Shown here in pieces: positions 51,652 through 60,045 of a DNA stretch of 64,000 nt. The DNA comes from Mycobacterium sp. KBS0706. GTDB taxonomy: Bacteria; Pseudomonadota; Alphaproteobacteria; DSM-16000; Inquilinaceae. The stretch is taken from assembly GCF_005938675.2 (NCBI RefSeq), contig NZ_VCCH02000004.1, forward strand, positions 1-64,000. The letters run 5' to 3'. Position numbers and translations under genes: made by a program. Below the pieces are notes generated by a model. The model did not search any database. It was not told where the DNA came from and saw only the letters and a program-made list of their open reading frames with translations. Numbering within the stretch: the first letter of the stretch is position 1; every line of letters begins with the position of its first letter.

Positions 51652-53292
51652 CTACAGCACGAAATCCGCCGCCGTCAGCGCATGGTCCGAATAGACCGTG
51701 ATGATCGCATCGGTGGTCTTGTCGCCGGTGGTCTCGAGATAGACGCCCTGGCGGCCGTCGCCGAAATCCACCACCCGCAGCTGCCCGGCGCCGGCGGTGA
51801 AGTTGCCGGTGCCGAAGGTGAAGGCGGTGTCGCCATTGGCCTCGTTGCCGTCGGCGTCGATGCCGGACAGGTCGATCTTGTCGCCGGCGGCGAAGTCCGA
51901 GATCACGTCCCGGCCGGCGGCCGCCACGGTGCTGTCGCCGATCGCGATGTAGACGAAGCTGTCGGTGCCGATGCCGCCCTTGAGCGTGTCGGCCCCGGCC
52001 CCGCCGGCGAGGACATCGTTGCCGGCGCCACCCCAGAGGCCGTTGTTGCCTGCGTCGCCGGTCAGCGTGTCGTTGGAATTGGATCCTTCCAGCTGCTCGA
52101 TCCCGACCAGGGTGTCGCCCTGGGCGTCGCCGCCGCTGCCGGTGCCGGCCGCGAGATCGACCGTCACCCCGGCCCGGCTGGAGGTGTAGACGGCGGTGTC
52201 GATGCCGGCGCCGCCGGTCAGGGCATCCGCCCCGGCCGCACCCTGGAGGCGGTCATTGCCGTCACCGCCGTCGATCTGGTCATCGCCGGTGCCGCCCCAC
52301 AGCGAGTCGGTGCCCGCGCCGCCCGAGACGGTGTCGTTGTCGCTGCCGGCGTCGACCGAGTCGTTGCCGGCGCCGCTGTTGATGGTGTCGGTGCCGGCGC
52401 CGCCACGGATGATGTTGTCGACGTCGCTGCCGGTGAGCTGGTCGTTGAAGGCGGAGCCGATCAGGTGCTCGATGCCGCTGAGGGTGTCGCCCTCGGCATC
52501 GCCGCCGGTGCCGGTGCCGGCCACCAGGTCCACGGTCACCGCCGCGGCCGAGCCCTCATAGCCGGCGAAGTCCGACCCGTCGCCGCCATTCAGCGTGTCG
52601 GCGCCGGCGCCTCCGGTCAGGATATCGTCGCCCTCGGTACCGCTGAGCGTGTTTGCCGCCGCATCGCCGGTCAGGATGTCGTTCAACTGGCTGCCGCTCA
52701 CGCCTTCGATGCCGGAAAGCTGGTCTCCGGCGGCGAAACCTCCCGTCGCCTCGCCGGTGGCGAGATTGACCGTCACCCCGGCATCCGAGTTGAGATAGGC
52801 GGTGACGTCGAGGCCGTCCCCGCCGATGAGCGTGTCGGCGCCCCAACTGCCGTGCAGCTCATCATTGCCCGCACCGCCATTGATGACATCGTCGCCTGCC
52901 ATGCCGATGATCCGGTCATCGCCTTCGATGCCGAGGAGCGTGTTGGCCTCCGCATCGCCCCACAGGTTGTCGTTCAACTGGCTGCCGCTGACGCCCTCGA
53001 CGCCGGTCCAACTGTCCCCGGCGGCAAAGCCCCCCTCCGCCTGGCCGGAGCCGAGATTGATCGTGACGGCGGCGTCCGAGTTGAGATAGGCGATGATGTC
53101 GATGCCATCCCCGCCGTTCAGCGAGTCGTTGCCCCAGCTGCCATGCAGCTCGTCATCGCCCGCGTCGCCATTGACGACGTCGTCGCCTTCCATACCGATC
53201 AGCCGGTCATTGCCGTCCAGGCCATTGATGGTGTCGTTGTCGGCGGTGCCGCTCAGATTGTCCACACCGGCCGTGCCGTTGATGATCGCCAT
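51652..53292 (-). CDS. RTX calcium-binding repeat protein 3
   Basis: 546 residues with no signal peptide. It starts MAIINGTAGVDNLSGTADND, like RTX protein 2. Blocks of GGxGxDxUx nonapeptides alternate with conserved spacer units of the form TVDLAAGTGSGGDAQGDTLV-GIE, repeated about five times. The non-repeat C-terminus includes RDVISDFAAGDKIDLSGIDA, as in serralysin-type RTX proteins, and ends LTAADFVL, the likely type I secretion signal. There is no enzyme domain, so a structural or surface Ca2+-binding role is plausible. Intact, unlike its neighbour. Confidence 0.9.
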   Translation of the reverse strand: MAIINGTAGVDNLSGTADNDTINGLDGNDRLIGMEGDDVVNGDAGDDELHGSWGNDSLNGGDGIDIIAYLNSDAAVTINLGSGQAEGGFAAGDSWTGVEGVSGSQLNDNLWGDAEANTLLGIEGDDRIIGMAGDDVINGGAGNDELHGSWGADTLIGGDGLDVTAYLNSDAGVTVNLATGEATGGFAAGDQLSGIEGVSGSQLNDILTGDAAANTLSGTEGDDILTGGAGADTLNGGDGSDFAGYEGSAAAVTVDLVAGTGTGGDAEGDTLSGIEHLIGSAFNDQLTGSDVDNIIRGGAGTDTINSGAGNDSVDAGSDNDTVSGGAGTDSLWGGTGDDQIDGGDGNDRLQGAAGADALTGGAGIDTAVYTSSRAGVTVDLAAGTGSGGDAQGDTLVGIEQLEGSNSNDTLTGDAGNNGLWGGAGNDVLAGGAGADTLKGGIGTDSFVYIAIGDSTVAAAGRDVISDFAAGDKIDLSGIDADGNEANGDTAFTFGTGNFTAGAGQLRVVDFGDGRQGVYLETTGDKTTDAIITVYSDHALTAADFVL

Positions 53293-53870
53293 TGGTCGGA
53301 TTCCCTCCAGAATGCCATGTGGATGCGTTCGCTCCCGGGGCCGCGCGCGGAAAGGAGAGGCCTTACAGGGAACGCTGAAACAAACGTTACTATGACAGTA
53401 GGATATTTCACCTACATGGCCGATGTATTAACCAAGGACAAAACATTGGCAAGGTATTTTTGCCATTATCCGTGCGAAATTTTTGACCCGAATGCAATTT
53501 TTTGATGAATTGACTTCATATAGTTGCATCAACCCCGCATTATAATGGCGATTTGGACGTCTCTCCAGACAACCCGTCGAGAATCCTGCCGCCAGGCAAG
53601 ATGAGAACGCTCCGGCCGGGGGCGCGGCAGGAGCGCGGGGACCGGGTGCCGTTGGACGGACGACGCCAACATACCTCGACAAGCTTGCTCGCCCACCGAT
53701 AAGAATGGCAATCGATTGCCAAAATTGTGGCAACGTTACCCTGCTTTGCAACGGCTTTTTTCCCGGGTCTATTGGAACGGATTTGATCGACCATATCGGC
53801 CGCCGACCCTGCCGGTGACGACACGTCGTCCGGGCAAGGACAGCGGCAAAGCGGAAAGAATACGCAGATT
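53293..53870. other. AT-rich divergent region between RTX gene 3 and the LacI gene
   Basis: 578 bases without a supported gene. AT-rich runs at about 53390-53540 should hold the RTX gene 3 promoter. The LacI-side half contains a perfect palindrome at 53706-53721 and a related half-site (tggcaacgtta) about 25 bases beyond. Longer minus-strand frames here lack domain features. Confidence 0.6.
53706..53721. promoter_or_regulatory. LacI-type operator palindrome
   Basis: tggcaatcgattgcca is a perfect 16-base palindrome with a central CG, the shape usual for LacI/PurR-family operators. It lies 150 bases before the lacI-type start and about 410 bases from RTX gene 3. A nearby tggcaacgtta resembles one arm. 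Autoregulation is likely; control of the RTX gene is possible. Confidence 0.65.
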
Positions 53871-54962
53871 ATGGGCAGGCGCCCGAGCGGCCATGAGGCT
53901 TTCGCCCCCCTTATGCGCGATGTCGCGAAGCTGGCCGGCGTTGCGACATCGACGGTCAGCCGCGCGCTGGCCAATCCTGGCAGGGTCAACGAGACGACGC
54001 GCCGCCGGATCGTCGCGGCGGTCGAGCAGCTCGGCTACGTCCCCAACGCCACCGCCCGCAACCTGCGGGTCGGCACGTCCAACATCGTCATGGTGGTGAT
54101 GTCGGAACCGGCGATCGCCAACGACGTCTCGCAGGTCACGTCCGAAGCCCTGCAGAGCGCCGCCTCGACCCTCTCGGACGCCGGCTTCAACCTGGTGATC
54201 GCCAGCCGCAGCCGCTCGGGGGAGAAGCACATTCCCGACCTGGCGATCGGCGGCATCGTCGCCGGCGCGATCGTCCTGGGGTCCGGCGAGCTGCCGTCCT
54301 ATGGCCGGCGGTCGCTGGCCGGCGCCGGCATCCCGATCGTGTCGCTGCTGCACGACCGCAGCGCGGAGGGCATTCCGACCGTGGTCGCCAACGACCGAGA
54401 GGCGATGCGCGAGGCGATGCGGCACCTGATCGGCCTCGGCCACCGCTCGTTCTTCTACAGCGCCGGGCCGGACGGCAACTATCACGAGACGGAGCGGTTC
54501 GCCGGCGTCGCCGAGGCGGTGGCGGCGGCCGGTCTGCCCAGCCGGGCGGTGGTCCGCCACGGGGGCGGCCATTCGTTCCAGGACGGCTTCCAGTGCGGCA
54601 TCGACGCCGCCCGGGCCTATCTGGCGCGGAAGCGGCGGCCGACGGCGGCGGTGTGCTGCTGGGATGACGCCGCCATCGCCCTGATGAGCACGGTCCGGGC
54701 GCAGGGCGTGTCGGTGCCCGGCGACCTGTCGGTCATCGGCTTCGACGGCGCCCCGGTCGGCGCCTTCTGCGAGCCGCCCCTGAGCACGATCCGGCAGCCG
54801 ACATCCGGCCTGGGAGCGACGGTCGCGCGGATCCTGCTGAAACTGCTGGACGGCGACGCCGCCGATCTGCCGCTGAAGACGACGCTGCCGTGCCGGCTGC
54901 TGCTGCGGGCCAGCACGGCCGCGCCGAGGAGCGGCGGCCACAGCGACCAGAAGACGCCCTGA
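53871..54962 (+). CDS. LacI-family transcriptional regulator
   Basis: 363 residues. The helix-turn-helix with hinge helix is MRDVAKLAGVATSTVSRALA, then RRRIVAAVEQLGYVPNATAR (about 15-62). The sugar-binding-protein-like core follows (GTSNIVMVVMSEPA, LGHRSFFYSAGPDG, VIGFDGAPVGAFCEPPLSTI). ATG 53871 is used; ATG 53913 is possible. Effector probably a sugar or nucleoside. No sugar-transport or catabolic operon is beside it; the nearest genes are RTX and type I secretion genes. A short hairpin follows the stop. Confidence 0.92.
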   Translation: MGRRPSGHEAFAPLMRDVAKLAGVATSTVSRALANPGRVNETTRRRIVAAVEQLGYVPNATARNLRVGTSNIVMVVMSEPAIANDVSQVTSEALQSAASTLSDAGFNLVIASRSRSGEKHIPDLAIGGIVAGAIVLGSGELPSYGRRSLAGAGIPIVSLLHDRSAEGIPTVVANDREAMREAMRHLIGLGHRSFFYSAGPDGNYHETERFAGVAEAVAAAGLPSRAVVRHGGGHSFQDGFQCGIDAARAYLARKRRPTAAVCCWDDAAIALMSTVRAQGVSVPGDLSVIGFDGAPVGAFCEPPLSTIRQPTSGLGATVARILLKLLDGDAADLPLKTTLPCRLLLRASTAAPRSGGHSDQKTP

Positions 54963-54988
54963 CGATCCGGTCGGGGAGCGAAGCCGGA

Positions 54989-55471
54989 TCAGATCGCGCC
55001 GGTGCCGCGCCAGCCGACCAGCGCGCCCTCGTCCTCCAAGAGGTGCAGGCGCTGGGCCGCGACCCGGCCGAACTCCAGCACCAGGGCCTTGCGCCGGGGC
55101 GGCGGCAGGCGGTGTTCCGGCGGCGGCCGCAGCAGCACCGCGTCGAAGCCGTCGGCGACGATCAGGCCGCATTCCGGGCCGATCAGCTCCTGCGGGAAAT
55201 CCTCCGGCACGGCGAAGCAGAACCGGTCGCAGTAGGCTGCATAGTTCGGCCATTTCCGGTCGCCGCGGAAATCGGCGATCGAGACCTTGACCTCGACCAG
55301 GGTGATGCCGCCCGCCCCGTCGAGCGCGAGGATGTCGGCGCGGCGGCCGTCGGGCAGCCCGAACTCCGGCAGGCTGGCCTGGCCGGCGGCGGCGAACCAG
55401 CGGCGGACCCCGCGCGTGACCTGCGCCGTCTGCAGCCGGGCCAGGGAGTCCATGTTGCTTCTTTGTTCCAT
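54989..55471 (-). CDS. MmcB-family DNA repair protein
   Basis: 160 residues. The core RRADILALDGAGGITLVEVK and VSIADFRGDRKWPNYAAYCD with RFCFAVPEDFP matches the MmcB family, a PD-(D/E)XK nuclease-fold group from alpha-proteobacteria that is SOS/ImuBC-linked in Caulobacter. Asp at ADIL and Glu-x-Lys at VEVK are the nuclease-type residues. It lies convergent to the lacI-type gene, 26 bases away. No LexA box was identified. Confidence 0.88.
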   Translation of the reverse strand: MEQRSNMDSLARLQTAQVTRGVRRWFAAAGQASLPEFGLPDGRRADILALDGAGGITLVEVKVSIADFRGDRKWPNYAAYCDRFCFAVPEDFPQELIGPECGLIVADGFDAVLLRPPPEHRLPPPRRKALVLEFGRVAAQRLHLLEDEGALVGWRGTGAI

Positions 55472-55755
55472 GAGGAGGCCATCCTAGATCGACTTGGCCC
55501 TACCGCCAAGGGATAAGGATCGGTCTCGAAATGGTCAGAATTCTGCCATGACGATCGCTGAATCTGTCGGGACAATGGGTGTTACCTATGACACAGTTAC
55601 AAAGCATGGAATGATTTATTCAATTACGGGTCCTTAGGGAGATTCAGTTCGCTTTCCGGTAGCGGGGCGATCTGCTTCTCGATCAGTATACTCCGGTATA
55701 TAAAGTCGGCTGCAGGCGGTGGCGCCGGACATGTCGACGAGGGGAAAAAGAGATT

Positions 55756-57561
55756 ATGGCGAAGACCGAATCGACACCGCCAAGCGCCGCCCGCCGGGCC
55801 CTGCGATCCGTCAGGCCGTGGTTCCTGGTGGCGGGGGGGTTCAGCTTCGTCCTCAACCTCCTGGTGATGGTGTCGCCGCTCTACTCCTACCAGCTGTTCG
55901 ACCGGGTGCTGGGCAGCGCCCATATCGAGACGCTGGTGTTCCTGACGCTGATCGCCGCCTTCGCCTTCATCATCCTCGGCTGGCTCGACGGGCTGCGCTC
56001 GGCCCTGCTGGCCCGGATCGGCACCCGGTTCGAGCGCCAGCTGGCCGGCACGCTGGTCGAGACCGGGGTGAACGGCGCGGTGCTGGGCGCGCCGGTGGGC
56101 GGCCAGGCGCTGCGCGACCTGTCGCAGATCCGCGCCTTCATCGGCGGCCCGTCGATCGGGCCGCTGTTCGACGCCCCCTGGGCGCCGGTCTTCATCGTCG
56201 TCATGTTCCTGCTGCACTGGGCGCTCGGCGTCACGGCGCTGATCTCCGCCTTCGTCCTGTTCGGGCTGGCGCTGGCCAATGAGAAGATGCTGCGCGGCCC
56301 GACCACCGACGCCAACAAGCTGCAGGTCACGGCGCAGCGCCAGGCCGAAGGCGCCATCCGCAGCGCCGAGACGGTGCGCGCCATGGGCATGCTGCCGGCG
56401 CTGCTGACGCGCTGGCGGAAGGATGCCGAGGCGGCGCTGCAGGGCCAGGAGAAGAGCTCGGACCTGTCGGCGATCATCGGCGGATCCTCGAAATTCGTCC
56501 GCATCTTCGTGCAGAGCCTGGTGATGGGCGTCGGCGCCTATCTGCTGCTGCATGGCGAGCTGACCTCGGGCGGCATGATCGCCGGGTCGATGCTGCTGTC
56601 GCGGGCCCTGGCCCCGGTCGAGCAGGCGATCAGCTCCTGGCGCCAGTTCATCAGCGCCCGCCAATCCTATGAATCGATCGAAAAGATCCTGACCGCGCTG
56701 CCAAAGCGCAAGGACGGGCTGACCCTACCCCCGCCGTCCGGCCAGGTGCAGATCGACAAGCTGGTGTTCGTAGCGCCTAACAGCAAGACCCCGATCATCA
56801 AGCGCGTCAGCTTCGAGATCGCCGGCGGCGAGGTGCTGGGCGTCGTCGGCCCCTCGGCCTCGGGCAAGAGCACGCTGTGCCGTCTGCTGTGCGGCATCTA
56901 TCCACCGACTGACGGCGCGGTGCGCCTGGACGGCGCCGATCTCGGACAATGGTCGCCGGAGACGCTGGGGCCGCATCTCGGCTATCTGCCGCAGGTGGTC
57001 GACATCTTCCCCGGCACGGTGGCCGAGAACATCGCCCGCATGGGGGCAGTCGATTCCGAGCAGGTGGTGACGGCGGCGCAGCTGGCCGGCGTGCACGACA
57101 TGATCGTGCGGCTGCCCCAGGGCTACGACACGCCGATCGGCGACGGCGGGGTGCCGCTGTCGGGCGGCCAGCGCCAGCGCGTCGGCCTGGCCCGCGCCGT
57201 GTTCGGCCAGCCCAAGCTGGTGGTGCTGGACGAGCCCAACTCCAATCTCGACGCCGATGGCGAGGCGGCGCTGATGGGCACGATCAACGGGCTGAAGGCC
57301 CTGGGCACGACCGTCGTCCTGGTCGCCCATCGGCCGCAGATTCTCGCCGATGCCGACCGTTTGCTGGTGATGCGCGACGGCGAGATCGCGCTGCTTGGAC
57401 CGCGAGCCGATGTTCTGGCCCGCATTGCTGGACCACGCGCCGCGGAGACCACGCCGGCGCCAAAGGGAAGTTCGGATAATGTCGCTCACGCCTCAGGAGC
57501 CTGGACAGCCACTGCCGCCGGCCGTCCTCAGCAGCCCGCGCCTGCCCGCTCCGCCGGATGA
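55756..57561 (+). CDS. Type I secretion system ABC transporter (PrtD/HasD-like)
   Basis: 601 residues: five to six membrane helices in residues 20-310 (FLVAGGFSFVLNLLVMVSPL; FVLFGLALANEKM) then the ATPase. Walker A GPSASGKST is at 365-373, signature LSGGQRQR at 468-475, Walker B end DEPN at 492-495, and the switch His is in VLVAHRP. There is no N-terminal C39 domain, typical of exporters of RTX proteases and adhesins. The C-terminal tail overlaps the next gene by 83 bases. Likely partner of the RTX proteins at 43.7-53.3 kb. Confidence 0.93.
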   Translation: MAKTESTPPSAARRALRSVRPWFLVAGGFSFVLNLLVMVSPLYSYQLFDRVLGSAHIETLVFLTLIAAFAFIILGWLDGLRSALLARIGTRFERQLAGTLVETGVNGAVLGAPVGGQALRDLSQIRAFIGGPSIGPLFDAPWAPVFIVVMFLLHWALGVTALISAFVLFGLALANEKMLRGPTTDANKLQVTAQRQAEGAIRSAETVRAMGMLPALLTRWRKDAEAALQGQEKSSDLSAIIGGSSKFVRIFVQSLVMGVGAYLLLHGELTSGGMIAGSMLLSRALAPVEQAISSWRQFISARQSYESIEKILTALPKRKDGLTLPPPSGQVQIDKLVFVAPNSKTPIIKRVSFEIAGGEVLGVVGPSASGKSTLCRLLCGIYPPTDGAVRLDGADLGQWSPETLGPHLGYLPQVVDIFPGTVAENIARMGAVDSEQVVTAAQLAGVHDMIVRLPQGYDTPIGDGGVPLSGGQRQRVGLARAVFGQPKLVVLDEPNSNLDADGEAALMGTINGLKALGTTVVLVAHRPQILADADRLLVMRDGEIALLGPRADVLARIAGPRAAETTPAPKGSSDNVAHASGAWTATAAGRPQQPAPARSAG

Positions 57562-58876
57562 CACCGCGACGGCGCTGAAGCGCAACGCCTATGGCCTGAA
57601 CCGCCTGAGCCTGATCGGCGGCGTCGTGATCGGCGTGTTCGTCTTCGGCTTCGGCGCCTGGGCCGCGGTGTCCCCGCTGGCCAGCGCCGCGATCGCCAAC
57701 GGCGTGGTCAGCCCGGAGGGCAACAAGCGCACGGTGCAGCACCTCGAGGGCGGCATCATCCGCGAGCTGCTGATCAGGGACGGCACCGAGGTCAAGGCCG
57801 GCGACACGCTGCTGGTGCTCGACTCCACCCGCGACCTGGCGACCTATGATTCGGTGCGCATGCAGCGCCTGGCCGACATCGCGGCGCTCGTCCGGATCGA
57901 CGCCGAGCAGAGCGGCGCGGCGTCCATCACCATCCCTCAGGAGGTGCAGGACGAGGCGGCGAAGAACCCGGTCGCCGCGGCCCTGGTCAAGGCGCAGCAG
58001 GAGCAGTTCGTGTCCCGCCGCGAATCGATCCTGGGCCAGAAATCGGTGCTGGAGCAGCGCGTCGAGCAGAGCCGCTCCGACATCGAGGGGCTGCGCGCGC
58101 AGATCACGTCGTCCGACACCCAGCTCGACCTGATCCAGCAGGAGATCGACGGCGTCGCGCCGCTGGTGGCCAAGGGGCTGGAGCGCAAGACACGGCTGCT
58201 GCAGCTGCAGCGCGCCCAGGCCCAGATCATCGGCCAGAAGGCCTCCGACACCTCCTCCATCGCCAAGGCCGAGCAGACCATCGGCGAGAGCCAGATGCGG
58301 ATGCTGGCGCTGGACAGCGACTTCCGCGACAAGATCGCCGAGGAGCGGGCCAGCACCCAGAAGGAGCTGGCCCAGCTCGAGGAGAAGCTGCGCTCCGCCG
58401 GCGACGTGGTCGGCCGCACCCGGATCCTGGCGCCGCTCGACGGCACCGTGGTGAACCTGAAGTACCACACGCTCGGCGGCGTGATTCAGCCGGGCGCCCC
58501 GATCCTGGAGATCGTGCCGAAGAACGACAAGCTGGTGATCGACGTCCAGGTGCAGCCCAACGACATCGACACGGTGCGCGAGGGCCAGTCGGCGCTGATC
58601 CGCTTCACCGCCTACCACCAGCGCAACATGCCGCGGATCGACGGCAAGGTGATCTATGTCGCCGCCGACAGCACCCAGGACGAGCAGACCCGCCGCTCCT
58701 ACTTCCTGGCCAAGGTCGAGGTCGACCCGACCCTGCTGAAGCAGGTCGCGCCGCAGGTCAACCTCTCCGCCGGCATGCCGGCCGAGGCCTCGATCCAGAC
58801 CGGCACCCGCACCGCCCTGCAATACGCGGTCGACCCGCTGGTGCACGCCTTCCAGCGCAGCTTCGTCGAGGATTGA
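57479..58876 (+). CDS. Type I secretion membrane fusion protein (HlyD/PrtE family)
   Basis: 465 residues from ATG 57479 (MSLTPQEPGQPLPPAVLSSP). One membrane helix (LIGGVVIGVFVFGFGAWAAV), lipoyl half KRTVQHLEGGIIRELLIRDG, a long coiled coil (about 120-310), and the HlyD C-terminal barrel (RILAPLDGTVVNLKYHTLGG). The start lies inside the ATPase gene, an 83-base overlap in another frame, so translation should be coupled. The outer membrane TolC-like partner is not in the window. A terminator follows. Confidence 0.93.
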   Translation: MSLTPQEPGQPLPPAVLSSPRLPAPPDDTATALKRNAYGLNRLSLIGGVVIGVFVFGFGAWAAVSPLASAAIANGVVSPEGNKRTVQHLEGGIIRELLIRDGTEVKAGDTLLVLDSTRDLATYDSVRMQRLADIAALVRIDAEQSGAASITIPQEVQDEAAKNPVAAALVKAQQEQFVSRRESILGQKSVLEQRVEQSRSDIEGLRAQITSSDTQLDLIQQEIDGVAPLVAKGLERKTRLLQLQRAQAQIIGQKASDTSSIAKAEQTIGESQMRMLALDSDFRDKIAEERASTQKELAQLEEKLRSAGDVVGRTRILAPLDGTVVNLKYHTLGGVIQPGAPILEIVPKNDKLVIDVQVQPNDIDTVREGQSALIRFTAYHQRNMPRIDGKVIYVAADSTQDEQTRRSYFLAKVEVDPTLLKQVAPQVNLSAGMPAEASIQTGTRTALQYAVDPLVHAFQRSFVED

Positions 58877-58912
58877 GGCGCGAGCGGGCTTCAATCTCCA
58901 GGCGACGACACA

Positions 58913-58937
58913 GAGGCCACCCTTTCCGGGTGGCCTC
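58913..58937 (+). terminator. Terminator of the type I secretion operon
   Basis: gaggccaccc (58913-58922) and gggtggcctc (58928-58937) form a perfect 10-base stem with a 5-base loop, followed by ttcgttt. It lies 37 bases after the HlyD stop. Confidence 0.85.
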
Positions 58938-59010
58938 TTCGTTTCCGACATTCGCACGACGTCACGGCGGGGGTGTCATCGCCCCCGCGGGCTTGCTATA
59001 AGGGCGCCGG

Positions 59011-59087
59011 GTCCCCGTAGCTCAGCAGGATAGAGCGGCTGCGTCCTAAGCAGCGGGTCGGGAGTTCGAATCTCTCCGGGGACGCCA
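59011..59087 (+). tRNA. tRNA-Arg (anticodon CCT)
   Basis: 77 bases with encoded CCA. The acceptor pairs gtccccg with cggggac. The anticodon stem gctgc/gcagc carries loop gtcctaa with anticodon CCT, reading AGG, a rare codon in this GC-rich genome. The T arm gggag-ttcgaat-ctctc is normal. Such single tRNA-Arg genes are common integration sites, but no attachment repeat was found. Confidence 0.97.
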
Positions 59088-59273
59088 CAGACCCATTCTT
59101 GCTGCACATCATCCGGTTCGGCAGAAGCCGTTCGCACGGCATCGGCGATCCGCCGAACGGATGATGCCGGTCACCTGGAATCGCCGCGGCCGGCCCTGGC
59201 TGCGCTTTGCGATCGGGAGGATGATGTCCTGTACGCCCGGATCAACGGGCGCGGCGGCTCTTGGGGCGACATC

Positions 59274-60014
59274 ATGCGATCGATCTGGATGGTTTCGCCG
59301 GCGATGGCCGGAAGGGCCCTGGCGGGGCTGCTGCTTATGGTCACGGCCGCCTGCGCCCCGACCCATATCCGGCAGGAGCAGGCCTATGACGGCCCGGCCC
59401 TGCCCCGGCCCGACACTATTCTCGTCGCCGATTTCGCGGTGACGCCGCAGGAGGTGACGCTCGACAGCGGCCTGCGGGCCCGGCTGATGAGCGCGTTCAG
59501 CGGCACGCCCCCGGACGCCCAGGCGGCCGAGGACGGCCGTGCGGTCGCCGGCGCCATCTCCAGCACGCTCGTCCAGGAGATTCAGAAGCTCGGCCTGCCG
59601 GCCGTGCGCGCCGAGGCGACCGCGCCGGCCATCGGCGGCAACACGCTGATCATCGACGGCCAGATGCTGTCGGTCGACGAGGGCAACCGGACCCGGCGCA
59701 ACCTGATCGGCCTGGGAGCGGGCCAGAGCACGGTCGAGGCGGACCTGCAGCTCTACTATCAAACCAGCGGGTCGCAGCCGCGCCTGATCGAACGCTTCGA
59801 CGCGGTCGCCCAGAGCAGCCGGAAGCCGGGCGCCGCCGAGACGATGGGAGTCGGGGCGGCGACCGGCCGCGTCGCCGAATCCGCCGCCCTGGGCGCCGGC
59901 ACCAGCGTCTTGATGTCCGGCGACGCCGCCTCGGACGGCGAGCGCATGGCCCAACAGGTCGTGGAGAAGCTGAAGCCGTTCTTCGCCCGCCAGGGCTGGC
60001 TCACCAAACCCTGA
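59274..60014 (+). CDS. DUF4410-type lipoprotein
   Basis: 246 residues. The start MRSIWMVSPAMAGRALAGLL leads to a lipobox-like LMVTAAC with Cys at about 27. The domain SAAVAGAISSTLVQEIQKLG-type region and TLIIDGQMLSVDEGNRTRRN, then LIGLGAGQSTVEADLQLYYQ, fits the DUF4410 family of outer membrane-associated lipoproteins. A Met at residue 11 could be an alternative start. The function is unknown. It follows tRNA-Arg by about 190 bases of non-coding DNA. Confidence 0.78.
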   Translation: MRSIWMVSPAMAGRALAGLLLMVTAACAPTHIRQEQAYDGPALPRPDTILVADFAVTPQEVTLDSGLRARLMSAFSGTPPDAQAAEDGRAVAGAISSTLVQEIQKLGLPAVRAEATAPAIGGNTLIIDGQMLSVDEGNRTRRNLIGLGAGQSTVEADLQLYYQTSGSQPRLIERFDAVAQSSRKPGAAETMGVGAATGRVAESAALGAGTSVLMSGDAASDGERMAQQVVEKLKPFFARQGWLTKP

Positions 60015-60045
60015 GCAGCGCCGGCGGGCCTGGCAACTCCGCCGG

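Noticed and set aside
48942..53292. Regular repeats resembling a CRISPR or satellite array
   Set aside because: The periodicity is 27 bases (nine codons) and lies in coding frame; it reflects RTX nonapeptides.
55624..56664. 346-codon minus-strand frame opposite the secretion ATPase
   Set aside because: Gln/Arg/His-rich shadow of the ATPase gene without any conserved motif.
59011..59087. tRNA-Arg as an integration site of an island up to 64 kb
   Set aside because: I could not find a repeated 3' end of the tRNA or an integrase within the window, so no attachment site is claimed.
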